DNA of 64,000 nucleotides from Diaphorobacter ruginosibacter (lineage in GTDB: Bacteria; Pseudomonadota; Gammaproteobacteria; Burkholderiales; Burkholderiaceae_C), in contig NZ_CP060714.1 of NCBI RefSeq assembly GCF_014395975.1, positions 3,844,001 through 3,908,000 on the forward strand, read 5' to 3'. Below the pieces are notes generated by a model that worked only from the letters and a program-made list of their open reading frames with translations, did no database searches and was not told the origin of the DNA. The translations under genes were made by a program, and so were the position numbers. Numbering within the stretch: the stretch's first letter is position 1; each line of letters opens with the position of its first letter. Positions 36,501 through 44,259 of the stretch are shown here, in pieces.

Positions 36501-36550
36501 AGCGCCAGGGCCACAAGAACGCCGCGTGGGCGAAGACTGTTTTGTGTCAT
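30551..36550 (-). CDS. bacterial alpha-2-macroglobulin (YfhM-like, thioester-containing)
   Basis: A periplasmic protease trap thought to protect cells when peptidoglycan is breached. The start at 36550 (MTQNSLRPRGVLVALALVAAAGAAQA) gives 1999 residues with a Sec signal and no lipobox cysteine, unlike the lipoprotein E. coli YfhM (about 1650 residues). Macroglobulin-type beta domains fill most of the length (for example GETVSMKHYLRTQTMTG, SLNSKSNEGRSMSF). The thioester motif CLEQ is at 1507-1510 in YPFICLEQKTSKAVGL, before an alpha-helical domain and the C-terminal beta domain. The partner pbpC is on the same strand but 5.3 kb downstream. Confidence 0.93.
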   Translation of the reverse strand: MTQNSLRPRGVLVALALVAAAGAAQALSISSFSPQGEVARVKQVVAKFDVAAVRFGDPKAAAPLTVSCDNVDAGKGSGRWTGDREWVFDFADDLPPGVRCSASVVSAFKSPTDAEISGQKKFQFNTGGPYVRYIEPSTYTTIDEEQFFVLPLNGPATLESVRKNIWCVAGDVGERIPVKLIEGKQREALLKGRGLERQAARDPLSFVTLACNRRLSPGTTMQIVFGKGVATPSGVANSNEKRFSYTVRAPFKAEFTCERESAQSGCLPIRAMSLTFNAPVARKNAEGIRLKSSAGSVKPGLSSESDDADAVVTSVQFPPPFTAGGKYTIELPKDFQDASGRTLSNAASFPLAVGVGQMPPLAKFAASPFGIVERFAEGPGGPALLPVTLRNVEQSLAVSGLDAASAAQIAKDQPAKVSTVKAGNDAEIIRWYRKVQRYNEWSVGRSMARQDVKGPLPPKLNPDDDSRDDPIQTRSLSLLRGQNGVKTLDVPKSSGDPRPFEVVGIPLAPGFHVVEIASPMLGKALLSESLGEQRTMYVRTSALVTNLAVHFKLGRENSQAWVTTLDKGQVVPGAVVRVSTCDGSEVQRATTNEKGIAVFDQVSSEPMECHGDDEWSRAYFVSVRAKGADGVEDMAFTWSDWQRGIEPWRFNVPTSQQSEPDAVAHTVFDRTLLRAGETVSMKHYLRTQTMTGFDLPDERPNQLVITHTGSGQQFTQDLVWRETASGGLSAENSFHIPPAAKLGVYSVSLNSKSNEGRSMSFDSGSFRVEEFRLPVFEGRVTPAEKKPLVRVRSVPVDVQINYISGGPAARLPVRVSAMVRGKSLSFPDFDAFSFQPPRQRGANAGGNSDNEEPASSDDIRIIEDKLPLTLNATGAGRVTIGDVPQSRYAQQMVLEATYSDPNGEVQTLRSSQSLWPAAVIAGIKTEGWVSAASKMRFQALALSLDGKVQADVPVDVQAIARITTTSRKRMVGGFYSYDNKTETKDLGTVCSGKTDSRGLLLCEAKMAEAGEIELIAKARDKEGNESLAASTVWVTRQGELWFGGEDHDRIDVLPEKKNYQPGETAQLQVRMPFRFATALVTVEREGILSSEVVQLNGQDPTVHLKIQENWGPNVYVSVFVLRGRLREVPWYSFFTWGFKSPREWWTAFWYEGKEYVAPTAMVDLSKPAYRFGMTELRVGTKGHQIDVKVTSDKESYAVRGKAQITVQATLPDGKPAAGAEIALAAVDQALLELMPNNSWNLLEAMLQRRSWGVETSTAQMEIIGRRHYGKKAVPAGGGGGSAQARELLETLLLWKPSVRLDDKGQAKIEVPLNDALTTFKIVAIADAGVGMFGTGSTSIRATQDLQIISGLPPLVREDDQFRAQITLRNTTKNAMKVEVSPRAALLSLDKQTVEIPAGDSREVSWNVTAPAQLAQTRAQALMWEIEARDLTGGARDALKVTQRLIPAIPLTVQQGTLVQVDGAVSMSVAPPADAVPGRGGLKLAMQPKLAEGLPAVRDWWINYPFICLEQKTSKAVGLRDGAMWQVVMSQLPTYLDNDGLAMYFPPRAGDRSLGSDTLSAYLLSAANEVSGLHPEFTLPQEAQASMINGLIAFVEGRIQRNFWSPRKDLDMRKITAVEALSRYGKATPRMLTSIQIAPNQWPTHAVIDWFMVLRRMKDIPERDQKLAEATQILRARLSFQGTKVLFSTERDDYWWWLMQNGDVNMARLLIAVMNDPAWKDDIGRIANGFIARQQNGAWHTTSANFWGGLALEKFSAVHESVPVAGFTKASLGSSTALVDWSKVERVKTSDAAGAPHQTTWFGAPASPGNLKNNTMFLPWGSSPESLNVTQVGTGKPWLTVQSVAAVRLKEPFAAGYSIKRTVTPVEQADKSLPANTYSRGDVLRVKLEVNASADMTWVAITDPVPTGATILGSGLGRDSEIATQGEKREGWAWPAFEERSFESFRSYYQYIPKGTISMEYTVRLNNAGQFSLPPSRVEALYAPEMFGEFPNASLKVVSK

Positions 36551-36702
36551 GGATGATTCTCGGTATGCCCGAGCCTGCAGGGGACCCTCCCAGGACCGAC
36601 GCATCAGGCTCGAATGGCACGAAGCGTAGCGCAACATTGTGCAATGGACATGATCATGCCCTATCCCGTTGCGCCGGCCCGGCCCCTGGCACACAGCCGC
36701 AT

Positions 36703-36729
36703 GTTTTTGAACACAATTGTTTCAAAAAC
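36703..36729. promoter_or_regulatory. AT-rich inverted repeat upstream of the alpha-2-macroglobulin gene
   Basis: Arms GTTTTTGAA (36703-36711) and TTCAAAAAC (36721-36729) are perfect inverted repeats separated by CACAATTGT, which itself contains CAATTG. The site is strikingly AT-rich against its surroundings and is 153 bases upstream of the alpha-2-macroglobulin start and about 115 bases after the upstream bug gene's stop. It looks like a regulator operator or an AT-rich promoter element; no regulator can be assigned. Confidence 0.5.
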
Positions 36730-36842
36730 AAACATTGGCATGCGATCAAATGAAATCGGGGAGCTCCGAGCCCAAGGAGCGGGGCCGGAATCATCGCGGC
36801 CGGCGCGGGCAGCGGAACCCGAGGCTCGCCGCCGCCAGCATC

Positions 36843-37832
36843 TCACTGGGGAACGAAGCCGCTTTCCCGAATGATCTTTTTCCAGACGGCGGAGTACGCC
36901 CGCTCGCGGGCACTCAATTGGGCGGGAGTCATGAACTCCACCTCCAGTCCCAGGCCCGTCAATTGCGTCTTCACCTCCGGCATTCCCACCACCTTGGCAA
37001 GCGCATGTGAAAACCGCGAGATGACGGCTTCGGGAGTTCCGCGAGGGGCATAGATGCCGTAGTACGGCGTGTCCTCAAAGCCCTTGAGTCCCAGTTCGCC
37101 GAACGTCGGCACATCGGGCAGCAGCGCCTGCCGCTTGCCGCCCAGCACGGCCAGTACCCGCAGCTTGCCTGCCTTGTGGTTCTCCAGGAAATCCTGCACC
37201 GAACCGATGCCCGCCGGGATCTGCTGGCCCAGCATGTCGGCGATCATGGGCGCGCTGCCGCGATAGGGCGCGGCCAGCAGATCCAGGTCGAATCGCCGGC
37301 CGATCAGCTGCACCAGGAACTCGGGCGTCGATGCCGGCGCGGGAATGCCCACCGCGCTCTTGCCATGGCCCTTGTGGCGCACCCAGTCGACATACTCCGC
37401 GAACGTCCTGACAGGCGCGGCAGCCGACACCGCGAGGCAGTTCACGAAGGTCGCGAAACCACCCGCCGGAACGAAATCATGGTCCGGGTCGAAGCCCGGC
37501 TTCCTCACCACCTGCGGCAGGATGGAGATGGTGTGGTCGTGCGTGAGAAACAGGGTTCCGCCGTCCGCCGGCGAGCCCTTGAGCACCTGCGCCGCGATCT
37601 GCCCGCCCGCGCCCGGGCGGTTGTCCACGATCACCGCCTCACCCAGTTCGTCCTTGAGCTTTTCCGCGAGCAGCCGTGCAATCGCATCGGTGCCGCCGCC
37701 GGGCGGAAAACCCACGAGCAGGCGGATGGACCTGCCGCCCGCGGCATGGGGCTGTGCAAGCCCCCACGGCGCATGGGCGGCCGCGGATGCGGCAAGAAGC
37801 GACTTCAGGATCTGGCGACGCACATGGCTCAT
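36843..37832 (-). CDS. Bug-family tripartite tricarboxylate-type substrate-binding protein
   Basis: Periplasmic solute receptor of 329 residues with a Tat/Sec-type signal (VRRQILKSLLAASAAAHAPWGLAQP). The Bug fold signatures are IRLLVGFPPGGGTDAIARLLAEKL, VIVDNRPGAGGQIAAQVLKGSPADG, APYRGSAPMIADMLGQQIPAGIG and LLPDVPTFGELGLKGFEDTPYYGIYAPRGTP. No TctAB genes adjoin it. It ends 35 bases before the argH stop side, that is, it is transcribed toward the alpha-2-macroglobulin gene and its start is 35 bases downstream of argH's stop, so it could be co-transcribed with argH. Confidence 0.92.
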   Translation of the reverse strand: MSHVRRQILKSLLAASAAAHAPWGLAQPHAAGGRSIRLLVGFPPGGGTDAIARLLAEKLKDELGEAVIVDNRPGAGGQIAAQVLKGSPADGGTLFLTHDHTISILPQVVRKPGFDPDHDFVPAGGFATFVNCLAVSAAAPVRTFAEYVDWVRHKGHGKSAVGIPAPASTPEFLVQLIGRRFDLDLLAAPYRGSAPMIADMLGQQIPAGIGSVQDFLENHKAGKLRVLAVLGGKRQALLPDVPTFGELGLKGFEDTPYYGIYAPRGTPEAVISRFSHALAKVVGMPEVKTQLTGLGLEVEFMTPAQLSARERAYSAVWKKIIRESGFVPQ

Positions 37833-37867
37833 GGGGCCTCCCGGTTGTTCGGTGCGTGTTTGCGCTC

Positions 37868-39325
<1,458 letters not shown>

Positions 39326-39374
39326 GAGGGCAATAATCCTGTTGTTCCGACACCCGAGAAAGCCGGATGCCGCA

Positions 39375-40454
39375 ATGCGAGAGACCGAAATTTTATCGAC
39401 CCTGCCCGCCTTCAGCCCAAAAGCGCCAGAACGCCCCTTCCGCGAGGAACGGATGCAGGTGTTCGATGCCTGCCATGTCGGCGTGGTGCTGCGTGCCGTC
39501 CTGTTCGTGGAAGCCGTGCTGGCCGCCGGCGTCATGTACCACGCCAGCTCGCCTTCGGACTGGCTTCAGCGCCTCTCGCTCGTCACCGCGGGCGCGCTTC
39601 CGGCCACGCTGGGCTGGCTGCTCTGCGCCTGCAGCCTCAAGCAACGCCTGCACGAGCTGCCCACCGTTGCGCAGTACCTGTGCGGAACGCTGCTGGGAAT
39701 CATCGCGGGCACGGCCGCCAGCGGCCTGCTGGCCTGGGTGCTCCCGAGCGACGGGCCCTGGCCGTTTCTTGCCAGCGGCGTGACCGGCGGCCTGCTGGCG
39801 CTGGGCCTGGTGGCGGCGCTGCAGATGCGAGCGCGCGGCAGCACGCCCGCGGCCACCACGGCGCGCCTGACCGAACTGCAGGCCCGCATCCGCCCGCACT
39901 TCCTGTTCAATACGCTGAACAGCGCCGTGGCGCTGGTGCGCGAGGAACCCGCGAAGGCCGAGGCGCTCCTGGAGGACCTGAGCGACCTGTTCCGCCATGC
40001 ACTGACGGAGCAAGGCGCCTCATCGACGCTGGAGGAAGAGATCCTGCTCGCCCAGCGCTATCTCGATATCGAGCAGGTGCGCTTCGGTGACCGCATGCGC
40101 GTGCAGTGGCAACTCGACACGCGCGCCAGCCATGCCCGACTGCCGCCACTGCTGCTACAGCCCCTGGTGGAGAATGCGGTCAAGCATGGCATCGAGCCCA
40201 GCGCCAACGGAGGCAAGCTGCGCATCAGCACCGAGTTGCGCAGCCGCCGCGTGGTCTTGCAGATCACCAACACCCTCGCCGAGAATGCTTCGGGCGAGGC
40301 ACGGGCCACGCGCGGCCACGGCATTGCGCTGGCCAACGTGCGGGACCGGCTGCGCCTGCTGCACGACGTGGACTGCGACTTCAGCGCCGGTGTGCAGAAT
40401 GGCCTGTACCGGGTCAGGATCTCGCTGCCCATCGCCGCCGCGCCATCCAATTAA
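39375..40454 (+). CDS. LytS/AlgZ-type sensor histidine kinase
   Basis: A membrane histidine kinase of about 359 residues. Four hydrophobic segments (VVLRAVLFVEAVLAAGV, LVTAGALPATLGWLLCA, LLGIIAGTAASGLLAWV, FLASGVTGGLLALGLV) form the sensor part. The His_kinase domain has ARIRPHFLFNTLNSAVALV with the phospho-accepting histidine, and LLLQPLVENAVKHGIEP as the N-box; the terminal ATPase part has RGHGIALANVRDRLRLL. The start is uncertain: ATG 39375 is chosen because 39324 would overlap argH's start region. It is followed 24 bases later by the response regulator. Confidence 0.92.
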   Translation: MRETEILSTLPAFSPKAPERPFREERMQVFDACHVGVVLRAVLFVEAVLAAGVMYHASSPSDWLQRLSLVTAGALPATLGWLLCACSLKQRLHELPTVAQYLCGTLLGIIAGTAASGLLAWVLPSDGPWPFLASGVTGGLLALGLVAALQMRARGSTPAATTARLTELQARIRPHFLFNTLNSAVALVREEPAKAEALLEDLSDLFRHALTEQGASSTLEEEILLAQRYLDIEQVRFGDRMRVQWQLDTRASHARLPPLLLQPLVENAVKHGIEPSANGGKLRISTELRSRRVVLQITNTLAENASGEARATRGHGIALANVRDRLRLLHDVDCDFSAGVQNGLYRVRISLPIAAAPSN

Positions 40455-40478
40455 CATCCTTGAGGGAATTCCTGCGGA

Positions 40479-41246
40479 ATGCACATTCTGATCGTCGACG
40501 ATGAGGCCCTGGCCCGCAATCGGCTGCGCGCGCTGCTGAAGGATGCCGGCACCGAGTGCGGCAGCGTCCGGGAAGCCGCCAACGCCGCGGAGGCACTCGC
40601 GCTGCTGCAGGAGCGCGCGGGAGCCGATATCGACCTCGTGCTGCTCGACATCCACATGCCCGGCCAGGATGGCCTCGCGCTCGCGCAGACCATCCAGCAA
40701 CTCGCCCATCCGCCGGCCATCGTGTTTGTGACCGCTCACGTCGATCATGCCGTCAGCGCCTTCGAGCTCGATGCCGCCGACTATCTCACCAAGCCCGTGC
40801 GCCTTGCCCGGCTGCAGCAGGCCATCGCCAAGGTGCAGCGCCTTCCGCGCGCTGCGGCGCAGCCACCGGTTCCGGCCGGGAATGAGCCAGCCCTCGTGAT
40901 CCAGGAGCGCGGCCGCACGGTGCGCATTCCGATGGCCGAGGTGCTTTATCTCAAGGCAGAGCAGAAATATGTGACCTTGCGCACCTTCTCGCGCAGCTAC
41001 ATCCTGGACGGCTCGCTGCTCGAACTCGAGTCCCGCCATGCCGACCACGTCATCCGCGTGCATCGCAGCATGCTGGTGGCGCGCCGCGCACTGCGTGCGC
41101 TCGAAAAGCATTTCGACCCGGAGGAAGGCGAAGGCTGGGCCGTACGCCTGCATGGCCTGGCGGAGTTGCTGCCCGTCTCGCGCCGACAGGTCGCCTCGGT
41201 GCGCGAATCGCTGCTGCAATTCACCGATCCGGCCTCGCGCACCTGA
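40479..41246 (+). CDS. LytTR-family response regulator (AlgR-like)
   Basis: A 255-residue regulator paired with the upstream kinase. The receiver domain MHILIVDDEALARNRLRALL has the acidic pair Asp7-Asp8, the phospho-acceptor Asp57 (LVLLDIHMPGQDG) and Lys in YLTKPVR. The C-terminal LytTR DNA-binding domain is visible as VLYLKAEQKYVTLRTFSRSYILDGSLLELESR...VIRVHRSMLVARRAL and LPVSRRQV. In P. aeruginosa AlgR controls alginate and pili; the regulon here is unknown. Downstream in many relatives lies hemC, which is not seen here. Confidence 0.93.
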   Translation: MHILIVDDEALARNRLRALLKDAGTECGSVREAANAAEALALLQERAGADIDLVLLDIHMPGQDGLALAQTIQQLAHPPAIVFVTAHVDHAVSAFELDAADYLTKPVRLARLQQAIAKVQRLPRAAAQPPVPAGNEPALVIQERGRTVRIPMAEVLYLKAEQKYVTLRTFSRSYILDGSLLELESRHADHVIRVHRSMLVARRALRALEKHFDPEEGEGWAVRLHGLAELLPVSRRQVASVRESLLQFTDPASRT

Positions 41247-41286
41247 GCCAGGGACCGAGTGCCTGCAGGCAGGCCTGCGCGGACAC

Positions 41287-41387
41287 ATGTTCGAACATTA
41301 AATTCTTTTTCGTATATCAAATACGAAAAATATCATTTATTGTTTTTAGAACCAAAAATTATGATTTGCACCTATCAAAGATGCAAA
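41287..41387. promoter_or_regulatory. AT-rich region with three inverted repeats before the amino-acid importer
   Basis: Three symmetric sites lie within 100 bases. First, ATGTTCGAACAT (41287-41298), a perfect palindrome. Second, TTTTTCGTAT (41306-41315) and ATACGAAAAA (41321-41330) around ATCAA. Third, TTTGCA (41365-41370) and TGCAAA (41382-41387) with 11 bases between, the spacing of many LysR-type sites. The region is markedly AT-rich. The second repeat may also terminate the response-regulator transcript, though its stem is not GC-rich. Their roles are inferred. Confidence 0.5.
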
Positions 41388-41483
41388 CCCATCACAACAA
41401 CGTTAACCCGGATCTTTGGCCCGTGTTGTTCGTCGATGGCTCTCCTTGCATCTCCCCGTCATTTTTTCCAGGGAGATAGGTAC

Positions 41484-42311
41484 ATGAATTTCAAGAAGTG
41501 GGCTCCGCTCGCCGTTGCCGCCGCCGCCGTTCTGGCCACCAGCACCGCCTGGGCCGACCGCCTGCAAGACATCAAGAAAGCCGGTGTGCTGCGCGTGGCG
41601 GCATTTGACGCCAACCCGCCATTCGGCTTTGCCGACCCCAAGACACGCAAGCTGGTGGGCTTGGACGTGGACTACGCCCAGGAGTTTGCCAAGCGCCTGG
41701 GCGTGAAACTGCAGCTCGTCCCGACCAACCCGGCCAACCGCGTGCCGCTGCTGCTCTCGAACAAGGTGGATCTGGTGCTGGCCAACTTCACCATCACCGA
41801 CGAACGCGCCAAGCAGGTGAATTTCAGCGTGCCGTATTTCTCGTCCGGCACCCAGTTCATCGCCCCCAAGGGCACGCTGACCTCGGCGGAACAGCTGAAC
41901 AGCCTGCGCATCGGCGTGGACAAGGGCACGACCAACGAAATCACGCTGCGCGAAAAATACCCGCAGGCCAAGCTCGTGGCCTATGACGACACGCCGTTCG
42001 CCTTCACCGCCCTGCGCAACGGCAACGTCCAGGCCATCTCACAGGACGGCCCCAAGCTCGTCGGTCTGCTCGCCACCATCAAGAACCCCGAAGAACGCGC
42101 CAAGTGGGAAGTTCCCGCCTTCACCATCTCCAACGACTACATCGGCGTAGGCATCCCCAAGGGCGAAACCGCCCTGACCGACTGGGTCAACACCACCCTC
42201 CAGGAACTCGAAGCCAACGGCCACGCCGGCAAGATCTACGACGCCTGGTTCGGCCCCCAAAGCGCCACGCCGCTGACACGCAATTTCAAGATCGGCGACA
42301 AGGCAGCGTGA
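41484..42311 (+). CDS. amino-acid ABC transporter periplasmic binding protein
   Basis: A 275-residue solute receptor preceded by a strong ribosome site (GGGAGATAGG). The signal peptide is MNFKKWAPLAVAAAAVLATSTAWA. The mature part is a class-3 family binding protein: IKKAGVLRVAAFDANPPFGFADPKTRKLVGLDVDYAQEFAKRLGVKL, ANFTITDERAKQVNFSVPYF and LNSLRIGVDKGTTNEITLREKYPQAKLVAYDD. The ligand is probably a polar amino acid or related compound. Two permease genes follow, separated by 224 bases that hold a small hairpin and repeat copy B. Confidence 0.93.
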   Translation: MNFKKWAPLAVAAAAVLATSTAWADRLQDIKKAGVLRVAAFDANPPFGFADPKTRKLVGLDVDYAQEFAKRLGVKLQLVPTNPANRVPLLLSNKVDLVLANFTITDERAKQVNFSVPYFSSGTQFIAPKGTLTSAEQLNSLRIGVDKGTTNEITLREKYPQAKLVAYDDTPFAFTALRNGNVQAISQDGPKLVGLLATIKNPEERAKWEVPAFTISNDYIGVGIPKGETALTDWVNTTLQELEANGHAGKIYDAWFGPQSATPLTRNFKIGDKAA

Positions 42312-42329
42312 CACGAGGGTAGGGTCATG

Positions 42330-42346
42330 GGGGTATTGGTCCCCCA
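42330..42346 (+). terminator. GC hairpin after the binding-protein gene
   Basis: GGGGG (42330-42334), loop TATTGGT, CCCCC (42342-42346). It begins 19 bases after the binding-protein stop and has no T-tract. It may stabilise the upstream mRNA 3' end rather than terminate fully, because two permease genes follow on the same strand. Confidence 0.4.
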
Positions 42347-42398
42347 CAGCGGGCCCCCGAAGCCCAGCGAGCACTCCCCCAACCCCCACAACGCCAAG

Positions 42399-42478
42399 AC
42401 AGCCCCTCAGGCCAGGCGTCGAAGCCGCAGACAGTACTTTCGTACGGCAAGGCTTCGCAACAACGCCTGAGGGGCTGT
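42399..42478. repeat. structured intergenic repeat, copy B (diverged)
   Basis: The same architecture as copies A and C with different stem sequence. Outer stem: ACAGCCCCTCAGGC (42399-42412) with GCCTGAGGGGCTGT (42465-42478), 14 base pairs. Inner stem: CGAAGCC (42420-42426) with GGCTTCG (42451-42457). Apical hairpin: GTAC-TTTC-GTAC (42434-42445). The unpaired flanks GCAGACA and GGCAA and the CAACAA after the inner stem are the same as in copies A and C. The homology beyond the core is short: CCAAACGA-type sequence follows. It lies between the binding-protein gene and the permease genes. Confidence 0.85.
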
Positions 42479-42535
42479 ATTGGCGCCTCCAAACGACCCA
42501 CCCATCGAAGCCGCCAAGGCTTCGTGACGCCCTCC

Positions 42536-43291
42536 ATGTCCCCCTTCAACGACCTGTTGGCTGGCAAGTATTGGGGATGGCTGCTGAGCGGGTGGGCTGT
42601 GACGATCGGCGCATCCCTGCTTGTCATCACTGCCTCCACCCTCCTTGGCACCCTCTTCGCCATCGCCCGCACCACCCCCATCACGGCCGTGCGCGCCGCC
42701 GCCGTCACCTACCTCTCGGCCTTCCGCAACACGCCCCTGCTCATTCAGCTCTTCTTCTGGTACTTCGGCGTGCCCGCACTGCTGCCGCCAGGCTGGATGC
42801 AGTGGCTCAACGGCCCGCACGGCGGCTCGGCGGCGGGAGGCATGGAGCTGCTGGCCTGGCCTTCCTTCGAATTCATCTCGGCCATCGTCGGCCTGATCTT
42901 CTACTCCACCGCCTACGTGGGCGAGGAAATCCGCGCGGCGCTCAACAGCGTGTCCGAGAGCCAGACCCGGGCGGCGCAGTCGCTGGGCATGACGCGCTGG
43001 CAGGCACTGCGCTACATCGTGCTGCCGCAGGGGCTTGCAAAAATAGTCTCGCCGCTGTTCGGGCAGTACATGAACATCGTCAAGAACACCTCGCTCGGCA
43101 TGACCATCGGCCTGGTCGAACTGTCCTACCGCGCACGCCAGGCCGAGGCGGAGACCTTCCAGTCGTTTCAGGTCTATGGCATCACCACGCTGCTCTACAT
43201 CGTGCTGATTTTTGCGCTCGACCACCTGAGCCGTGTGATCGACCAGCGCCGCCGCTGGGGGCCGTCTGCAGCCGAGGTGGCCCGCGCATGA
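42536..43291 (+). CDS. amino-acid ABC transporter permease
   Basis: A 251-residue inner-membrane permease with about five hydrophobic segments (WLLSGWAVTIGASLLVITASTLLGTLFAI, LSAFRNTPLLIQLFFWYFGVPAL, FISAIVGLIFYSTAYVGEEIRAAL and others). The EAA loop is visible: GMTRWQALRYIVLPQGLAKIVSPLF. It is of the HisM/GlnP type. A GTG at 42524 is an alternative start 12 bases upstream. It overlaps the next permease gene by four bases. Confidence 0.92.
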   Translation: MSPFNDLLAGKYWGWLLSGWAVTIGASLLVITASTLLGTLFAIARTTPITAVRAAAVTYLSAFRNTPLLIQLFFWYFGVPALLPPGWMQWLNGPHGGSAAGGMELLAWPSFEFISAIVGLIFYSTAYVGEEIRAALNSVSESQTRAAQSLGMTRWQALRYIVLPQGLAKIVSPLFGQYMNIVKNTSLGMTIGLVELSYRARQAEAETFQSFQVYGITTLLYIVLIFALDHLSRVIDQRRRWGPSAAEVARA

Positions 43292-43971
43292 ACTTCGCAG
43301 CCCTTGCCGACGACTGGAGCTACCTGCTCCTGGGCACCTTTCCCGACGGCCCCCCGGGCGGTGCCTTGCTCACGTTGATGCTCAGCGCCATCTCGGGCGT
43401 GCTGTCCGCCGTACTGGGCCTCGCGCTCGGCATCGCGCTCGTCATGCTGCCTGGCCGTGGCTGGCCCACCGGGCTGCTGCGCAGCGGCTTGAGCTTTCTG
43501 CGCGCCATTCCGGTGCTGATGCTGATCTTCTGGATCTACTTCCTGCTGCCGGTGCTGTTCGGGCTGGATGTTCCGGGCACGTTCTCCGTGGTGTGCGCCC
43601 TGTCGCTCGTGAGCGGCGCCTATCTGGCGCACGGCGTGGCGGCCGGTATCCGCGCGATTCCCCAGGGCCAATGGAGCGCCGGCCTCGCGCTCGGCATGAC
43701 GCGCTGGCAGGTGCTGCGCGAACTCGTCCTGCCCCAGGCGCTGGCCGTGATGCTGCCTTCGTTCGTGAACCAGTGGGTCACACTGATCAAGGACAGCTCG
43801 CTGGCCTACATCGTCGGCGTGGGCGAGCTCTCGTTTCTCTCATCGCAGGTGAATGCACGCCTCATGGTGCATCCCGCCGAAGTGTTTCTCTTCAGCGGTG
43901 CGATCTACTGGTTGCTGTGCTCAATACTCAACCTACTGGCCTGGAGAGTAGAAAAAAGAAGCACCCCCTGA
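43288..43971 (+). CDS. amino-acid ABC transporter permease
   Basis: A 227-residue second permease subunit that starts within the previous gene's stop (ATGA). It has five membrane segments and its own EAA loop, GMTRWQVLRELVLPQALAVMLPSFVNQWVTLIKDSSLAYIVGVGEL. The pair should form the HisQM-type heterodimer. No ATP-binding subunit gene follows; next comes a GGCGC-TAC-GCGCC hairpin overlapping the stop region (about 43970-43985) and repeat copy C. Confidence 0.92.
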   Translation: MNFAALADDWSYLLLGTFPDGPPGGALLTLMLSAISGVLSAVLGLALGIALVMLPGRGWPTGLLRSGLSFLRAIPVLMLIFWIYFLLPVLFGLDVPGTFSVVCALSLVSGAYLAHGVAAGIRAIPQGQWSAGLALGMTRWQVLRELVLPQALAVMLPSFVNQWVTLIKDSSLAYIVGVGELSFLSSQVNARLMVHPAEVFLFSGAIYWLLCSILNLLAWRVEKRSTP

Positions 43972-44024
43972 GGCGCTACGCGCCAGTTTGGTGGGCCAAG
44001 CCAATGAGGTGTTCTGAATGACCG

Positions 44025-44224
44025 CCTGAGCAGCGCGCGCCCGCCTTGAACTGTTCACAACAATGCTGAGATGGCCCCTCAGACGCGACGCAAAGGCGCA
44101 GACAGTACTTTGGTACGGCAAGCCTTTGCAACAAAGTATGAGGGGCCATATCAGCACCTCCATACGAAGACTCTCGCCTCAAGCGCCGCCCGTCCATTCG
44201 TCACGCAACCCATGAGACCCGGTC
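44025..44224. repeat. structured intergenic repeat, copy C
   Basis: The same 199-200 base element as copy A. Core: ATGGCCCCTCA (44071-44081) with TGAGGGGCCAT (44139-44149), inner GCAAAGGC (44090-44097) with GCCTTTGC (44122-44129), apical GTAC-TTTG-GTAC (44105-44116). The left shoulder (CCTGAGCAGCGCGCGCCCGCC) and the right shoulder (CGTCCATTCGTCACGC) are also shared with copy A. It lies between the convergent 3' ends of the permease and the ZIP transporter gene. Confidence 0.85.
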
Positions 44225-44259
44225 TTCCGGGAAGAACCAAAACGGAACTTACCCAGCCA

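Noticed and set aside
36703..36729. AT-rich inverted repeat considered as an intrinsic terminator of the bug gene
   Set aside because: The stem is almost pure A/T, so it would be unstable as an RNA hairpin. An operator-type role is more plausible.
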